Counted from the first letter of the stretch, positions 17,839 to 26,579 are shown. The stretch is DNA of 64,000 bases from Moraxellaceae bacterium AER2_44_116 (GCA_006546595.1 VIAD01000009.1:1-64000); one strand, 5' to 3'. The notes: generated from the letters alone by a model not told the origin. Program-made: numbers and translations.

Positions 17839-18613
17839 TGTTTTCCCCTTGAGTGGATGATGGGGCAAGTCCTTGCCATAAAATCGGAATAAATTCGTGG
17901 GCTAATTGGCTGACGTCTAGCTCGGGATTAGCGATCGCAGCTAACATCACACCATCAAAAATCGCACACCAAAGCATAGCCAACGTCTGTGGCGGAATAT
18001 CGTTACGGGTTAAGCCTCCCGCTTGCATGGTTTTGACAAACTCAGTGGACATCTGCCAAATGTATTCATATAAGGTCTGTAATCGTTGCGCCATTTCAGG
18101 GTCACGCGAATGACTCATCACCTCTAAATATAAGCGTGGCCAATCTCTATCAGCAGAACAACGCGACCATGCCGCACCAAACAAATCGGCAACAGAGGGC
18201 ATCGCCTCACCAGTTTGGCCTTTAATAATCGCTTGCTTGATTTCTTCGGGCACAGGAGACGTATTGCGTTGTAAACGTGCGTCTAATAAGGCAAAAAACA
18301 AATCATTTTTATTGCGAAAATGCCAATAAATTGCCCCTTTAGTCATGCCTGCGGCGGCGGCAATTTCATCAAGCGAGGTTTTTTGCCAACCTTTTTGCGC
18401 AAAGACACACATCGCGGCGGATAAAATACGTTCACGGGTGACATTCGGCTGTTCAAAGGCGACTAAGGCGGGATAATTTTCGGCAGAGCCTAGGGTTTTA
18501 GTGACCGTTTCTACAGGCACATGAGCTGCTTCCGCCAACATTTCCGTACTAATGACGGAAATATCATGCTGATGGCACAAATGCTTGAGGATAGTGATTA
18601 GTTTATCGCGCAT
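17828..18613 (-). CDS. TetR/AcrR family repressor with duplicated N-terminal HTH region
   Basis: 261 aa, about 55 residues longer at the N-terminus than usual. Residues about 57-103 form a canonical TetR_N domain (RERILSAAMCVFAQKGW, TSLDEIAAAAGMTKGAIYWH). Residues 2-52 align to the same pattern (RDKLITILKHL, ISTEMLAEAAHVPVETVTKT, YPALVAFEQ), suggesting an internal duplication that has lost the YxHF core. The C-terminal ligand domain follows. It heads the efflux operon, and its stop overlaps the adaptor gene. Two tandem palindromes directly upstream of its start are the likely operators, so autorepression of the whole operon is expected. The ligand is unknown. Confidence 0.9.
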   Translation of the reverse strand: MRDKLITILKHLCHQHDISVISTEMLAEAAHVPVETVTKTLGSAENYPALVAFEQPNVTRERILSAAMCVFAQKGWQKTSLDEIAAAAGMTKGAIYWHFRNKNDLFFALLDARLQRNTSPVPEEIKQAIIKGQTGEAMPSVADLFGAAWSRCSADRDWPRLYLEVMSHSRDPEMAQRLQTLYEYIWQMSTEFVKTMQAGGLTRNDIPPQTLAMLWCAIFDGVMLAAIANPELDVSQLAHEFIPILWQGLAPSSTQGENNES

Positions 18614-18620
18614 AACACAA

Positions 18621-18636
18621 CATACTCATTAGTATG
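18621..18636. promoter_or_regulatory. Putative TetR operator 1
   Basis: Perfect inverted repeat CATACT-CATT-AGTATG, 8 bases upstream of the tetR start codon. Its arms match operator 2. Confidence 0.75.
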
Positions 18637-18638
18637 GG

Positions 18639-18654
18639 CATACCATAGAGTATG
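18639..18654. promoter_or_regulatory. Putative TetR operator 2
   Basis: CATACC-ATAG-AGTATG, one mismatch from a perfect palindrome, with its centre 18 bp from operator 1. Same-face spacing of this kind suits two repressor dimers. Confidence 0.72.
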
Positions 18655-18681
18655 TTATGAGGGATGTCTAGGAGGAAATGT

Positions 18682-19140
18682 TTACTCTTTCACGCGCCAA
18701 ACGGCGTATTCAGCCACTTGTATCACCGCCACCCCATGTTCGTCATATACTTCAATATGTAATTGTGCTTTACCACGCCCTTTATGAGCCAGTGTTTTGC
18801 GAAGTTGGGTTAAAGCGTCACCATGAGGCAAAGTTGCTCTTGCTTTAAAATCTGTTAGAACAGGCTTTTTATAGTGAATATCGGCATGAGCGACAGCGAC
18901 TTGAAACTCGCCGTCGTAGTGATCTTTTGTCCATAACATCAAGGCTATCCACCCTGATACAGTCGCTAAACTACTGATGCTACCGGCAAAGGCTGTGCCT
19001 TTATCGTTATGATTGCAATCAAGTGGTGCACTTAACACCAAACGCTGACCATCATAAGAGTCTATTTCTACCTGCATCGCCACGGCTAAAGGAATATGTT
19101 GATAGAGAAAGGCTTTCATCTCATCTGTAGAATTTGTCAT
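18682..19140 (-). CDS. Thioesterase-like hotdog protein (YiiD C-terminal-type)
   Basis: About 152 aa with a single hotdog-fold pattern: IPLAVAMQVEIDSYDG, APLDCNHNDKGTAFAGS (the Asn-x-x-x-Gly-Thr-Ala-Phe helix cap) and VAVAHADIHYKKPV. This resembles the putative thioesterase domain found at the C-terminus of YiiD. It would hydrolyse an acyl-CoA or acyl-carrier thioester of unknown identity. The ATG at 19140 lies just after the upstream stop codon; an alternative ATG at 19170 would overlap that gene by 29 bases. It is the last gene of a tight four-gene unit. Confidence 0.78.
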   Translation of the reverse strand: MTNSTDEMKAFLYQHIPLAVAMQVEIDSYDGQRLVLSAPLDCNHNDKGTAFAGSISSLATVSGWIALMLWTKDHYDGEFQVAVAHADIHYKKPVLTDFKARATLPHGDALTQLRKTLAHKGRGKAQLHIEVYDEHGVAVIQVAEYAVWRVKE

Positions 19141-19141
19141 A

Positions 19142-19702
19142 TCAAGCAGACCATTGTTGAACAAAATCATTCACCGCTAACAGCGTCGGTTGCCGTGGCG
19201 CGTTGGCCGCAGTACCAAGATAAATAAATCCAGCAATACTTTCATTCATCAACAAACCTAAAGCTGTCCTAATATGCGCGTGTTCCGTCACCCAACCTGT
19301 ACGCCACATACTGGCAAAACCTTGGGCATGAATAGCAAGCAGAAAATTTTGCAATGCCGCACCCGTACTTAATATTTGCTCTACTACAGGTACTTTAGGA
19401 TCATCTTTGGCGACGGTGATGGCAACGACAATCATGGGAGCACGTAAAGGCATTTTTAATAAACGCTGTTGCTCGACCTCTGTCAACGCAGGATTATCTT
19501 GCAAACCTGCTTGAACAAATAACTCACCTAAACGCAGTCTAGCCTCACCATCAATAACTAAATAACGCCAAGGACGCAATAAACGGTGGTCTGGAGCGCG
19601 CAGTGCCGCTTGGAAAGCATTATTTAACACGTCTGCGGATGGCGCGGGTTCGGTTAATGCACCTTGAGAGGTACGCGTCATTAACGCGGCTAAGGTATCC
19701 AT
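19142..19702 (-). CDS. Nitroreductase family flavoprotein (YdjA-like)
   Basis: 186-aa FMN-dependent oxidoreductase. The N-terminal pattern with SADVLNNAFQAALRAPDHRL and PWRYLVIDG is that of the small YdjA-type nitroreductases, and the C-terminal region GFIYLGTA closes the fold. The start ATG at 19702 shares one base with the TGA of the upstream carbonic-anhydrase gene, so the two are translationally coupled. The natural substrate is unknown. Confidence 0.88.
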   Translation of the reverse strand: MDTLAALMTRTSQGALTEPAPSADVLNNAFQAALRAPDHRLLRPWRYLVIDGEARLRLGELFVQAGLQDNPALTEVEQQRLLKMPLRAPMIVVAITVAKDDPKVPVVEQILSTGAALQNFLLAIHAQGFASMWRTGWVTEHAHIRTALGLLMNESIAGFIYLGTAANAPRQPTLLAVNDFVQQWSA

Positions 19703-20247
19703 CAAACACCCGCCTTATGTTTCACCGCTAAACGCATATAGTGTTCGGCGGAATACTTAAAATAGGCTTTTTCTTCGTCCGTTAAAGGCCGTACTTGTTT
19801 AACGGGATTGCCCAAATATAAATACCCCGACTCTAAGCGTTTATTCGGTGGCACTAAACTTCCTGCGCCAATTAATACCTGCGACTCAATAATCGCCCGA
19901 TCCAAAATAATCGTGCCAATGCCTACCAACACTTCATCACCAATCGTACAGCCATGCAACGTAACATGATGACCAATGGTGACGTTTTTACCAATCACCA
20001 ACGGCGCACCTAAAGGATCAGCAGGTCGTTTATGAGTGACGTGCAGCATGGCAAAATCTTGAATATTAGAACCTTCCCCAATGCTAATACGGTTAACATC
20101 GCCACGAATCACCGCACATGGCCATACCGAGCTATTTTCAGCCAGTTGCACATCACCTATCACTACCGCCATTGCATCAACAAAAGCGGACTCAGCAACG
20201 ACAGGTAAGACTCCATCAAAAGGGCGAATATTCAGTACTTGGGTCAT
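19702..20247 (-). CDS. Gamma carbonic anhydrase family protein (YrdA/PaaY-like)
   Basis: 181-aa left-handed beta-helix protein with hexapeptide repeats. The three zinc histidines are recognisable in HVTHKR and IGHHVTLHG, and the conserved start pattern is VAESAFVDAMAVVIGDVQL. Related proteins include YrdA, CaiE and PaaY; some are carbonic anhydrases, others thioesterase accessory proteins. Its ATG overlaps the TGA of the upstream hydrolase gene (ATGA), indicating tight coupling within the four-gene unit. Confidence 0.9.
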   Translation of the reverse strand: MTQVLNIRPFDGVLPVVAESAFVDAMAVVIGDVQLAENSSVWPCAVIRGDVNRISIGEGSNIQDFAMLHVTHKRPADPLGAPLVIGKNVTIGHHVTLHGCTIGDEVLVGIGTIILDRAIIESQVLIGAGSLVPPNKRLESGYLYLGNPVKQVRPLTDEEKAYFKYSAEHYMRLAVKHKAGV

Positions 20248-21428
20248 GATTTATTACTCTTATTGACAGGACGTGGATACGCTTTAGAACGCAATTGCAA
20301 CCAGTCTTTAGAAATTGACCATGTGGTATGTACCGCTTTACTGCCCGTAAACACACCCGCATGACCACCCGGAACAATATGAAAGGTTTTATCTGTAGAG
20401 CTAACAACCGTCATAATGGCACGCGCACCGCCGATGCTGACGATTTTGTCGTTATCGCCTGCAAAAGCCAAGATATTTGCCGTAATGTTGCTAAAGTCGG
20501 CTACGCGATTACCAATATTCAGTTTGCCTTTCGCCATGCGATTATATAAACCCATTTTGCGCATCATCTCTTGAACCGTTGCACCAGGGTAATCGGGCAT
20601 ATTAGTAAACCATTCATTCATGGTCATATAACGAGCGACATAATCATCATCGGAAAGATTCCGAATTAACTCAATATAACTCGACACCACGCCTAATGGA
20701 TTGGTCATTTTGAACATCCACGACAAGACTTTACCATCGACATGAAAACGCTCATCGGCAATTTGATGCAACTGGAAGCCACGCTTACGAATCATACTGG
20801 CAGGAATGGACAATAATTGACTCATCGGTCCTGTGATGGGATTCATCTTGTGCATGTCAACAGGACTAGCAATGGTAATTAAATTCGCCACATTTTTATC
20901 TTCAGGATGTGCGGCCAAATACATCAATGACAATAAACCGCCCATGCAATAGCCTAGCAGTGACACTTCATCACTCTCACTATGTTCACGAATGGCAGCT
21001 AAGGCTTTAGGAAACCAATCAAGGGTATAATTTTCTAGGGATAACCCTGCGTCATCAATCGTTGGTTTACCCCAATCAATTAAATACACTTCAAAACCAT
21101 GCGCTAAAAAATAACGGACTAAACTGCGGTCAGCGAGTAAGTCAAAAATCCACGCAAACACACCCAACGGCGGCACCATGACTAAGGGAATAGCAAAGCG
21201 ACGACGACGAACGTGCAAGGTTTGACCACCTTCTAGCACTAAAGTATCTTCGGTTAATGGCCGATAATACTTCACCGACATAATGCCATCTTGAAAAATG
21301 ACTTCATTGTCGGTTTTATCTGAAAGAATATAATTTTCTTTATTAATGCGACGTTGCACAGCATTTCTAACAAAAGCGGCACTGGTTTTTGCAAAGCGTG
21401 TCGCTTGCTCAATTTTACTGGTGGTCAT
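20244..21428 (-). CDS. PhaC-like alpha/beta hydrolase (poly(R)-hydroxyalkanoate synthase family)
   Basis: 394 aa. The nucleophile elbow reads LLGYCMGG, with Cys161 in place of the lipase serine as in PHA synthases. It is followed by Asp in FAGDNDKIVS and His in PGGHAGVF. Conserved PhaC pattern elements VMVPPLGVFAWIFDLL and YLIDWGKP are present. At this length it fits class III PhaC, but no phaE, phasin, phaA or phaB is nearby, so it may act on other acyl thioesters. Longer starts up to 21509 would place the N-terminus inside the lon terminator, so 21428 (GGAG upstream) is preferred; 21452 remains possible. Confidence 0.82.
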   Translation of the reverse strand: MTTSKIEQATRFAKTSAAFVRNAVQRRINKENYILSDKTDNEVIFQDGIMSVKYYRPLTEDTLVLEGGQTLHVRRRRFAIPLVMVPPLGVFAWIFDLLADRSLVRYFLAHGFEVYLIDWGKPTIDDAGLSLENYTLDWFPKALAAIREHSESDEVSLLGYCMGGLLSLMYLAAHPEDKNVANLITIASPVDMHKMNPITGPMSQLLSIPASMIRKRGFQLHQIADERFHVDGKVLSWMFKMTNPLGVVSSYIELIRNLSDDDYVARYMTMNEWFTNMPDYPGATVQEMMRKMGLYNRMAKGKLNIGNRVADFSNITANILAFAGDNDKIVSIGGARAIMTVVSSTDKTFHIVPGGHAGVFTGSKAVHTTWSISKDWLQLRSKAYPRPVNKSNKS

Positions 21429-21488
21429 AAAAATAAAATCTCCGTAGCGCATAAAATAAACCTGAGCATGATGCGCCAAAATACTGCT

Positions 21489-21528
21489 AAAAAAAAGGCA
21501 CATACTCACGTTGGCAAGTATGCACCTT
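21489..21528 (-). terminator. Rho-independent terminator of lon
   Basis: On the minus strand AAGGTGCATACT pairs with AGTATGTGCCTT (two G-U pairs) across a 10-base loop and is followed by eight T residues. Confidence 0.9.
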
Positions 21529-21576
21529 TTTCGATATCAATCGACTATGAGTTTAGGACAGAGTATAAGTCATGAG

Positions 21577-23997
21577 TTAATGCGTACTCATGCGCTCGCT
21601 GTCATCACCTTCATCGCTCTTGCTTAATATGGCTGTTGGCAACGCATCGGCCAAGGGCGTTGGCTGCCGCGTTAACGCAATGGCCAAGACTTCATCAATC
21701 CATTTCACGGTTTTAATCGTTAAATCTGCTTTGATGTTATCGGGGATTTCTTTCAAATCACGGGCATTTTCTTCAGGGATAATCACCGTTTTAATGCCAC
21801 CACGATGCGCCGCTAACAATTTTTCTTTCAAACCGCCAATCGGCAATACTTGGCCACGCAAGGTAATTTCACCCGTCATGGCAACATCCGCACGCACAGG
21901 AATACCTGTTAATACCGAGACAATCGCCGTACACATACCAATACCCGCACTTGGCCCATCTTTCGGGGTTGCCCCTTCAGGAATATGAATATGCAAGTCT
22001 TGTTGCTCATGAAACTCAGGTGCAAGCCCCAACGTCTGTGAACGCGCCCGAACAACGGTAATCGCTGCTTTAATCGACTCTTGCATCACTTCACCGAGTT
22101 TACCTGTCATAGTAAAGCGGCCTTTACCAATGGTTGACACCGCTTCGATGGTTAATAACTCTCCACCAACCGATGTCCATGCTAAACCCGTGACTTGACC
22201 AATTTGGTCTTTTTCTTCGGCTTTACCATAGCTAAACTTATAAACACCACAGTATTGCTCTAGGTTCGCCGCTGTCACAACGACTGCCGAAGTGTTTTTT
22301 GTTTGCCCTAAAACAGCCTCTTTCACCACTTTACGGCAAATTTTTGACATCTCGCGTTCTAAGTTCCGCACCCCTGCTTCACGGGTATAACGGCGCACGA
22401 GCTCACGAATCGCACTGTCTTCAATCACCAACTCTTTATTGCTCAAGCCCGACAAAGTGATTTGTTTAGGAATGAGATATTGCTTGGCGATATTCACCTT
22501 TTCTTCTTCGGTATAACCCGGTAGGCGAATCACTTCCATACGGTCTAACAACGGCGCAGGAATATCCATCGTATTTGCGGTACACAAAAACATCACTTCG
22601 GACAGATCAAAATCAACATCTAAATAATGATCGTTAAAATGACTATTTTGCTCAGGGTCTAACACCTCTAATAATGCAGAAGCAGGATCGCCACGGCTAT
22701 CAACGCCCATCTTGTCAATTTCATCCAACAAAAAGAGCGGATTTTTGACTCCCACTTTTGCCAAACGCTGCACTAATTTACCCGGCATAGAACCAATATA
22801 AGTGCGACGGTGGCCGCGAATCTCAGATTCATCACGAACACCACCCAAAGCCATACGCACAAACTCACGCTTAGTCGCTTTGGCAATGGACTGCCCTAAT
22901 GAAGTTTTACCCACACCCGGAGGGCCAACCAAACACAAAACAGGACCTTGCAATTTTTTAACGCGTGACTGTACCGCCAAAAACTCTAAAATCCGTTCTT
23001 TCACTTCTTCGAGGCCATAATGGTCGGCATCTAAAATTTGACGTGCCAATTTCAGGTCAATACCAATGCGACTGCGCTTTTTCCACGGCACACTCAACAT
23101 CCAGTCGATATAACCACGCACGACGGTGGCTTCTGCCGACATCGGAGGCATCATGCGTAGTTTTTTCATTTCGGCATCGACTTTTTTCCGCGCTTCGGTG
23201 GGCATACCTGCTTTTTCAATGCGTTGTTCCATTTCGGCAAATTCATTTTCACCGCCACCGCCATTTTCGCCTAAATCACCCAACTCTTTATGAATCGCTT
23301 TGATTTGCTCATTCAAATAGTATTCACGCTGGGTTTTTTCCATTTGCTTTTTAACACGGCCACGAATGCGCTTTTCGACTTTTAATAAATCGACTTCGGA
23401 GTCCATCACTCCTAATAAATGAGCAGCTCGCTCTTGTAAGTCAATCAACTCAAGAATGTCTTGTTTTTCTTCTAGCTTTAACACGAGATGAGCGGCAATG
23501 GTATCGGTTAGGCGTTGAGGCTCTTTAATGGTCATAACCGACGTTAACACTTCATTGGCGACTTTTTTGGCTTGTTTAACGTATTGCTCAAACTCAACCA
23601 ATAACGAGCGCACCATACCTTCGGCTTCATTTGGCTCTAAAGCCTTAGATTCCAGACGTTGGACATTGGCCGACAAATAACTACCTTCATCTTCAATATC
23701 TTCCACTTCTGCACGATATAAACCTTCCACTAATACTTTTACTGTGCCATCGGGCAATTTTAATAATTGTAAAATGGTGGCTACCGTACCAACGGTATAT
23801 AAATCGGCTTGTGCTGGGTCATCATGCGCTGCATCTTTTTGCGCCACAACAAAGATTTTCTTATCGCCATTCATGGCTCTTTCAAGAGCCAAAATCGACT
23901 TATCTCGACCGACAAATAAAGGAATAACCATGTGCGGATAAACGACCACATCACGCAAGGGTAACAGCGGCAAATCAAGCAGGTTTTGCTCGTACAT
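21577..23997 (-). CDS. lon: ATP-dependent protease Lon
   Basis: 806-aa serine protease and AAA+ unfoldase, cytoplasmic. It shows the N-terminal substrate domain (LPLLPLRDVVVYPHM), Walker A GPPGVGKTSLGQ, Walker B FLLDEIDKM and the protease Ser-Lys dyad in KDGPSAGIGMC and GGLKEKLLAAHR. A slightly longer tail than E. coli Lon is rich in Thr/Asp. It is the last of the tig-clpP-clpX-lon series but separated from clpX by 212 bases and by the clpX terminator, so it has its own promoter. I could not identify a convincing sigma-32 site. Confidence 0.98.
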   Translation of the reverse strand: MYEQNLLDLPLLPLRDVVVYPHMVIPLFVGRDKSILALERAMNGDKKIFVVAQKDAAHDDPAQADLYTVGTVATILQLLKLPDGTVKVLVEGLYRAEVEDIEDEGSYLSANVQRLESKALEPNEAEGMVRSLLVEFEQYVKQAKKVANEVLTSVMTIKEPQRLTDTIAAHLVLKLEEKQDILELIDLQERAAHLLGVMDSEVDLLKVEKRIRGRVKKQMEKTQREYYLNEQIKAIHKELGDLGENGGGGENEFAEMEQRIEKAGMPTEARKKVDAEMKKLRMMPPMSAEATVVRGYIDWMLSVPWKKRSRIGIDLKLARQILDADHYGLEEVKERILEFLAVQSRVKKLQGPVLCLVGPPGVGKTSLGQSIAKATKREFVRMALGGVRDESEIRGHRRTYIGSMPGKLVQRLAKVGVKNPLFLLDEIDKMGVDSRGDPASALLEVLDPEQNSHFNDHYLDVDFDLSEVMFLCTANTMDIPAPLLDRMEVIRLPGYTEEEKVNIAKQYLIPKQITLSGLSNKELVIEDSAIRELVRRYTREAGVRNLEREMSKICRKVVKEAVLGQTKNTSAVVVTAANLEQYCGVYKFSYGKAEEKDQIGQVTGLAWTSVGGELLTIEAVSTIGKGRFTMTGKLGEVMQESIKAAITVVRARSQTLGLAPEFHEQQDLHIHIPEGATPKDGPSAGIGMCTAIVSVLTGIPVRADVAMTGEITLRGQVLPIGGLKEKLLAAHRGGIKTVIIPEENARDLKEIPDNIKADLTIKTVKWIDEVLAIALTRQPTPLADALPTAILSKSDEGDDSERMSTH

Positions 23998-24163
23998 AAG
24001 ATTCTCCAGTCGCGTAAAGGGCTAACAACACGCCGCCACACTAAAATAGTTTACTGAGTTATTGTTTTAGGGAGAAATTTGGAAATTACAAGGCTGTCAT
24101 CAAGAAAAAGGACTTTTTTAGCGAAAAAGAACGTAAAACATCGTCAAAATACGCGTTAAAGAC

Positions 24164-24196
24164 ATAAAAAAGCGCAGATTAACTGCGCTTTTTTAT
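24164..24196 (-). terminator. Rho-independent terminator downstream of clpX
   Basis: AGCGCAG-TTAAT-CTGCGCT on the minus strand, with T-tracts on both sides. Confidence 0.9.
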
Positions 24197-24209
24197 TTTC
24201 AAGAAGTGT

Positions 24210-25571
24210 TTAAGAGGCTTTTAGGCTTTTCGGCTCTAAAACCTCTTCAACGACAGAAAGTTCCGTCACTTTTTCAGTATTTTCTGGAGCAACTACCACT
24301 GCTTCTGTTTGATACACAATTAATGGCTCTTGGTGCTCGTTAATCGTCGTTTCACTGACTACGACTTTACTCACCCCCTCTAAAGAAGGTAAGTCATACA
24401 TCGTACCTAACAACGCACCTTCTAAAATCGAGCGCAAACCACGAGCACCCGTCTTACGCTCCATCGCTTTTTTAGCAATCGCTGTTAATGAGTCGGTACT
24501 AAACTCTAAATCAACCCCTTCCATTTCAAAGAGCTTGTGATATTGCTTCGTTAATGCATTACGTGGCTCAGTCAGAATTTGCATCAATGCCGCTTCATCT
24601 AACTCTTCTAAAGTGGCAATCACAGGCAAACGACCAATAAACTCAGGAATTAAACCAAATTTAATTAAATCTTCTGGCTCTACTTCTTTAAACACCTGAC
24701 CTATGCTTTTTTCTTGGTCTTTACCTTTGACTGTCGCGTTAAAACCGATGCCGCTTTTTTCTGAACGTCCAAGAATCACCTTCTCTAAGCCTGCAAACGC
24801 GCCGCCGCAGATAAAGAGAATGTTAGACGTATCCACCTGCAAAAACTCTTGTTGCGGGTGTTTACGGCCACCTTGAGGCGGTACAGAAGCCATTGTGCCT
24901 TCAATTAACTTCAATAGTGCTTGTTGAACGCCTTCGCCTGACACATCACGCGTAATAGACGGATTGTCGGACTTGCGTGAAATTTTGTCAATTTCATCAA
25001 TATAGACAATTCCGCGCTGCGCTTTTTCAACATCGTAATCACATTTTTGCAGTAATTTTTGGATGATGTTTTCGACATCTTCACCGACATAACCCGCTTC
25101 GGTTAAGGTAGTGGCATCGGCCATCGTAAATGGCACATCCAATAAACGTGCTAAGGTTTCAGCCAACAATGTTTTACCCGAACCTGTAGGGCCAATGAGC
25201 AAAATATTACTTTTTGACAATTCAACTTCGGTGGATTTTTTATTGTTAACCGCTTTTTTAGCCCCTGCACGTAAACGTTTATAATGGTTATAAACGGCAA
25301 CGGCGAGTACTTTTTTGGCTTTTTCTTGACCAATGACATAATCATCTAACGTCAGTTTAATCGCGTGAGGAATAGGTAAATCATCACTCGCTTTTTTACC
25401 TGTGACTTCGGCCTCAGGCTCTTGACGAATAATGTCATTACACAAATCCACGCACTCATTACAGATATAAACCGACGGCCCTGCAATCAGCTTTGACACT
25501 TCATGTTGGCTTTTGCCACAAAATGAACAAAATAACATTTTTTCACTGCGGCTTTTACGGTCATCACTCAT
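24210..25571 (-). CDS. clpX: ATP-dependent Clp protease ATP-binding subunit ClpX
   Basis: 453-aa AAA+ unfoldase feeding ClpP. The N-terminal zinc domain has CSFCGKS and CNECVDLC (four Cys). Walker A is GPTGSGKTLLAE, Walker B IVYIDEIDKI, the ClpP-docking loop IGF appears in KSGIGFNATV, and the sensor-2 region is ERKTGARGLRSI. The C-terminus runs about 30 residues beyond E. coli ClpX with an acidic Val/Glu/Thr-rich tail. It is separated from clpP by a MITE-like element, yet on the same strand. Confidence 0.98.
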   Translation of the reverse strand: MSDDRKSRSEKMLFCSFCGKSQHEVSKLIAGPSVYICNECVDLCNDIIRQEPEAEVTGKKASDDLPIPHAIKLTLDDYVIGQEKAKKVLAVAVYNHYKRLRAGAKKAVNNKKSTEVELSKSNILLIGPTGSGKTLLAETLARLLDVPFTMADATTLTEAGYVGEDVENIIQKLLQKCDYDVEKAQRGIVYIDEIDKISRKSDNPSITRDVSGEGVQQALLKLIEGTMASVPPQGGRKHPQQEFLQVDTSNILFICGGAFAGLEKVILGRSEKSGIGFNATVKGKDQEKSIGQVFKEVEPEDLIKFGLIPEFIGRLPVIATLEELDEAALMQILTEPRNALTKQYHKLFEMEGVDLEFSTDSLTAIAKKAMERKTGARGLRSILEGALLGTMYDLPSLEGVSKVVVSETTINEHQEPLIVYQTEAVVVAPENTEKVTELSVVEEVLEPKSLKAS

Positions 25572-25588
25572 CGCTGTTCCTCATTATT

Positions 25589-25702
25589 AGGACTTACGCA
25601 ACTGTCGCTTAGGCAATCCCCCAGCCACCCTTTACGAAAGGAGGAATGAAGTACCCCTCTTTTCAAAAGAGGGGTTAGGGGTGATTGCAGCACGTAAATC
25701 CT
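25589..25702. mobile_element. MITE-like palindromic element between clpP and clpX
   Basis: Terminal repeats AGGACTTACG and CGTAAATCCT (9 of 10 bases complementary) enclose a second inverted repeat, GCAATCCCC with GGGGTGATTGC, and an inner ACCCCTCTTTT/AAAAGAGGGGT hairpin. The whole is about 114 bp without coding potential. ATTATT occurs next to both ends, which could be a target duplication, offset by one base on the right. No transposase is in the window. Confidence 0.65.
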
Positions 25703-25723
25703 GATTATTCTTGTTGACAATAC

Positions 25724-26323
25724 TTAGAGACGCTTCTCTAACACAGCATCAATAAGACCATACTGGCGCGCTTCTTCCGCACCCATAAAATTATCACGAT
25801 CGGTATCTCTTTCGACTCGCTCAAGCGGTTGTCCTGTATGTTTTGCCATACACTCATTCAAACGCGAACGAATTTTTAAGATTTCTTGTGCATGAATCGC
25901 AATATCAGAAGCCTGACCACGGAAGCCGCCTAAGGGCTGGTGAATCATCACCCGTGAATTAGGCAAGCAAAAGCGTTTACCGTGAGCACCGGCCGTTAAT
26001 AAAAACGCACCCATTGAACAGGCTTGCCCCATACAAATCGTGCTGACATCAGGCTTAATAAACTGCATGGTATCGTAAATAGCCATACCTGCGGTGACAG
26101 AGCCACCCGGTGAATTAATATACAAATGAATATCTTTATCAGGATTTTCGGACTCTAAAAACAACAGTTGAGCGACAATTAAGTTGGACATGTGATCTTC
26201 CACTTCGCCCACCATAAAAATAACGCGCTCTTTTAATAAACGGGAGTAAATATCATAGGAACGTTCGCCACGAGCAGACTGTTCTACTACCATTGGCACG
26301 AGGCCGCTATTGACAGGTATCAT
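25724..26323 (-). CDS. clpP: ATP-dependent Clp protease proteolytic subunit ClpP
   Basis: 199-aa serine peptidase forming the tetradecameric chamber served by ClpX. The catalytic Ser is in GQACSMGAFLL (a Cys replaces the common Ala before it), the His is in MIHQPLGG, and the Asp is in the ERDTDRDNF region. The conserved N-terminus LVPMVVEQSARGERSYDIYS is complete. It is downstream of tig with its own 256-base gap and terminator in front, so it is likely separately promoted. Confidence 0.98.
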   Translation of the reverse strand: MIPVNSGLVPMVVEQSARGERSYDIYSRLLKERVIFMVGEVEDHMSNLIVAQLLFLESENPDKDIHLYINSPGGSVTAGMAIYDTMQFIKPDVSTICMGQACSMGAFLLTAGAHGKRFCLPNSRVMIHQPLGGFRGQASDIAIHAQEILKIRSRLNECMAKHTGQPLERVERDTDRDNFMGAEEARQYGLIDAVLEKRL

Positions 26324-26526
26324 TGAGTTTTTCTCTATGTGGTTTAGACAAATCGCTTAACGTATAGGACTGACTTTGATTATTTTAACGTTGGTGCACA
26401 GTCAATTATCCATGCGATGAAAAGCATCAGGCCATGTTACACGCTAATATAGAAAACTTTTAGCAGAAATTCACCTGCTAATCTAGTGAATTACAGTCAA
26501 TTCAAGCAACAATTAAAACGATTAAC

Positions 26527-26560
26527 CGCACAAAAAACAACTGGCACATTAAGTGCCAGT
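26527..26560 (-). terminator. Rho-independent terminator of tig
   Basis: ACTGGCAC-TTAAT-GTGCCAGT hairpin on the minus strand, followed by TGTTTTTTG. It lies 20 bases after the tig stop codon. The rest of the 26324-26579 gap shows no gene. Confidence 0.9.
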
Positions 26561-26579
26561 CATTTATGGTGAGACTTGG

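Noticed and set aside
21429..21509. Longer start for the PhaC-like protein
   Set aside because: It would place the start codon inside the lon terminator hairpin.
22965..23303. Plus-strand open frame inside lon
   Set aside because: Antisense shadow of a highly conserved gene.
23998..24163. Sigma-32 heat-shock promoter for lon
   Set aside because: CTTGTA/TCCCTAAA-like elements are visible but too weak against the CTTGAA-N13-CCCCAT consensus to report.
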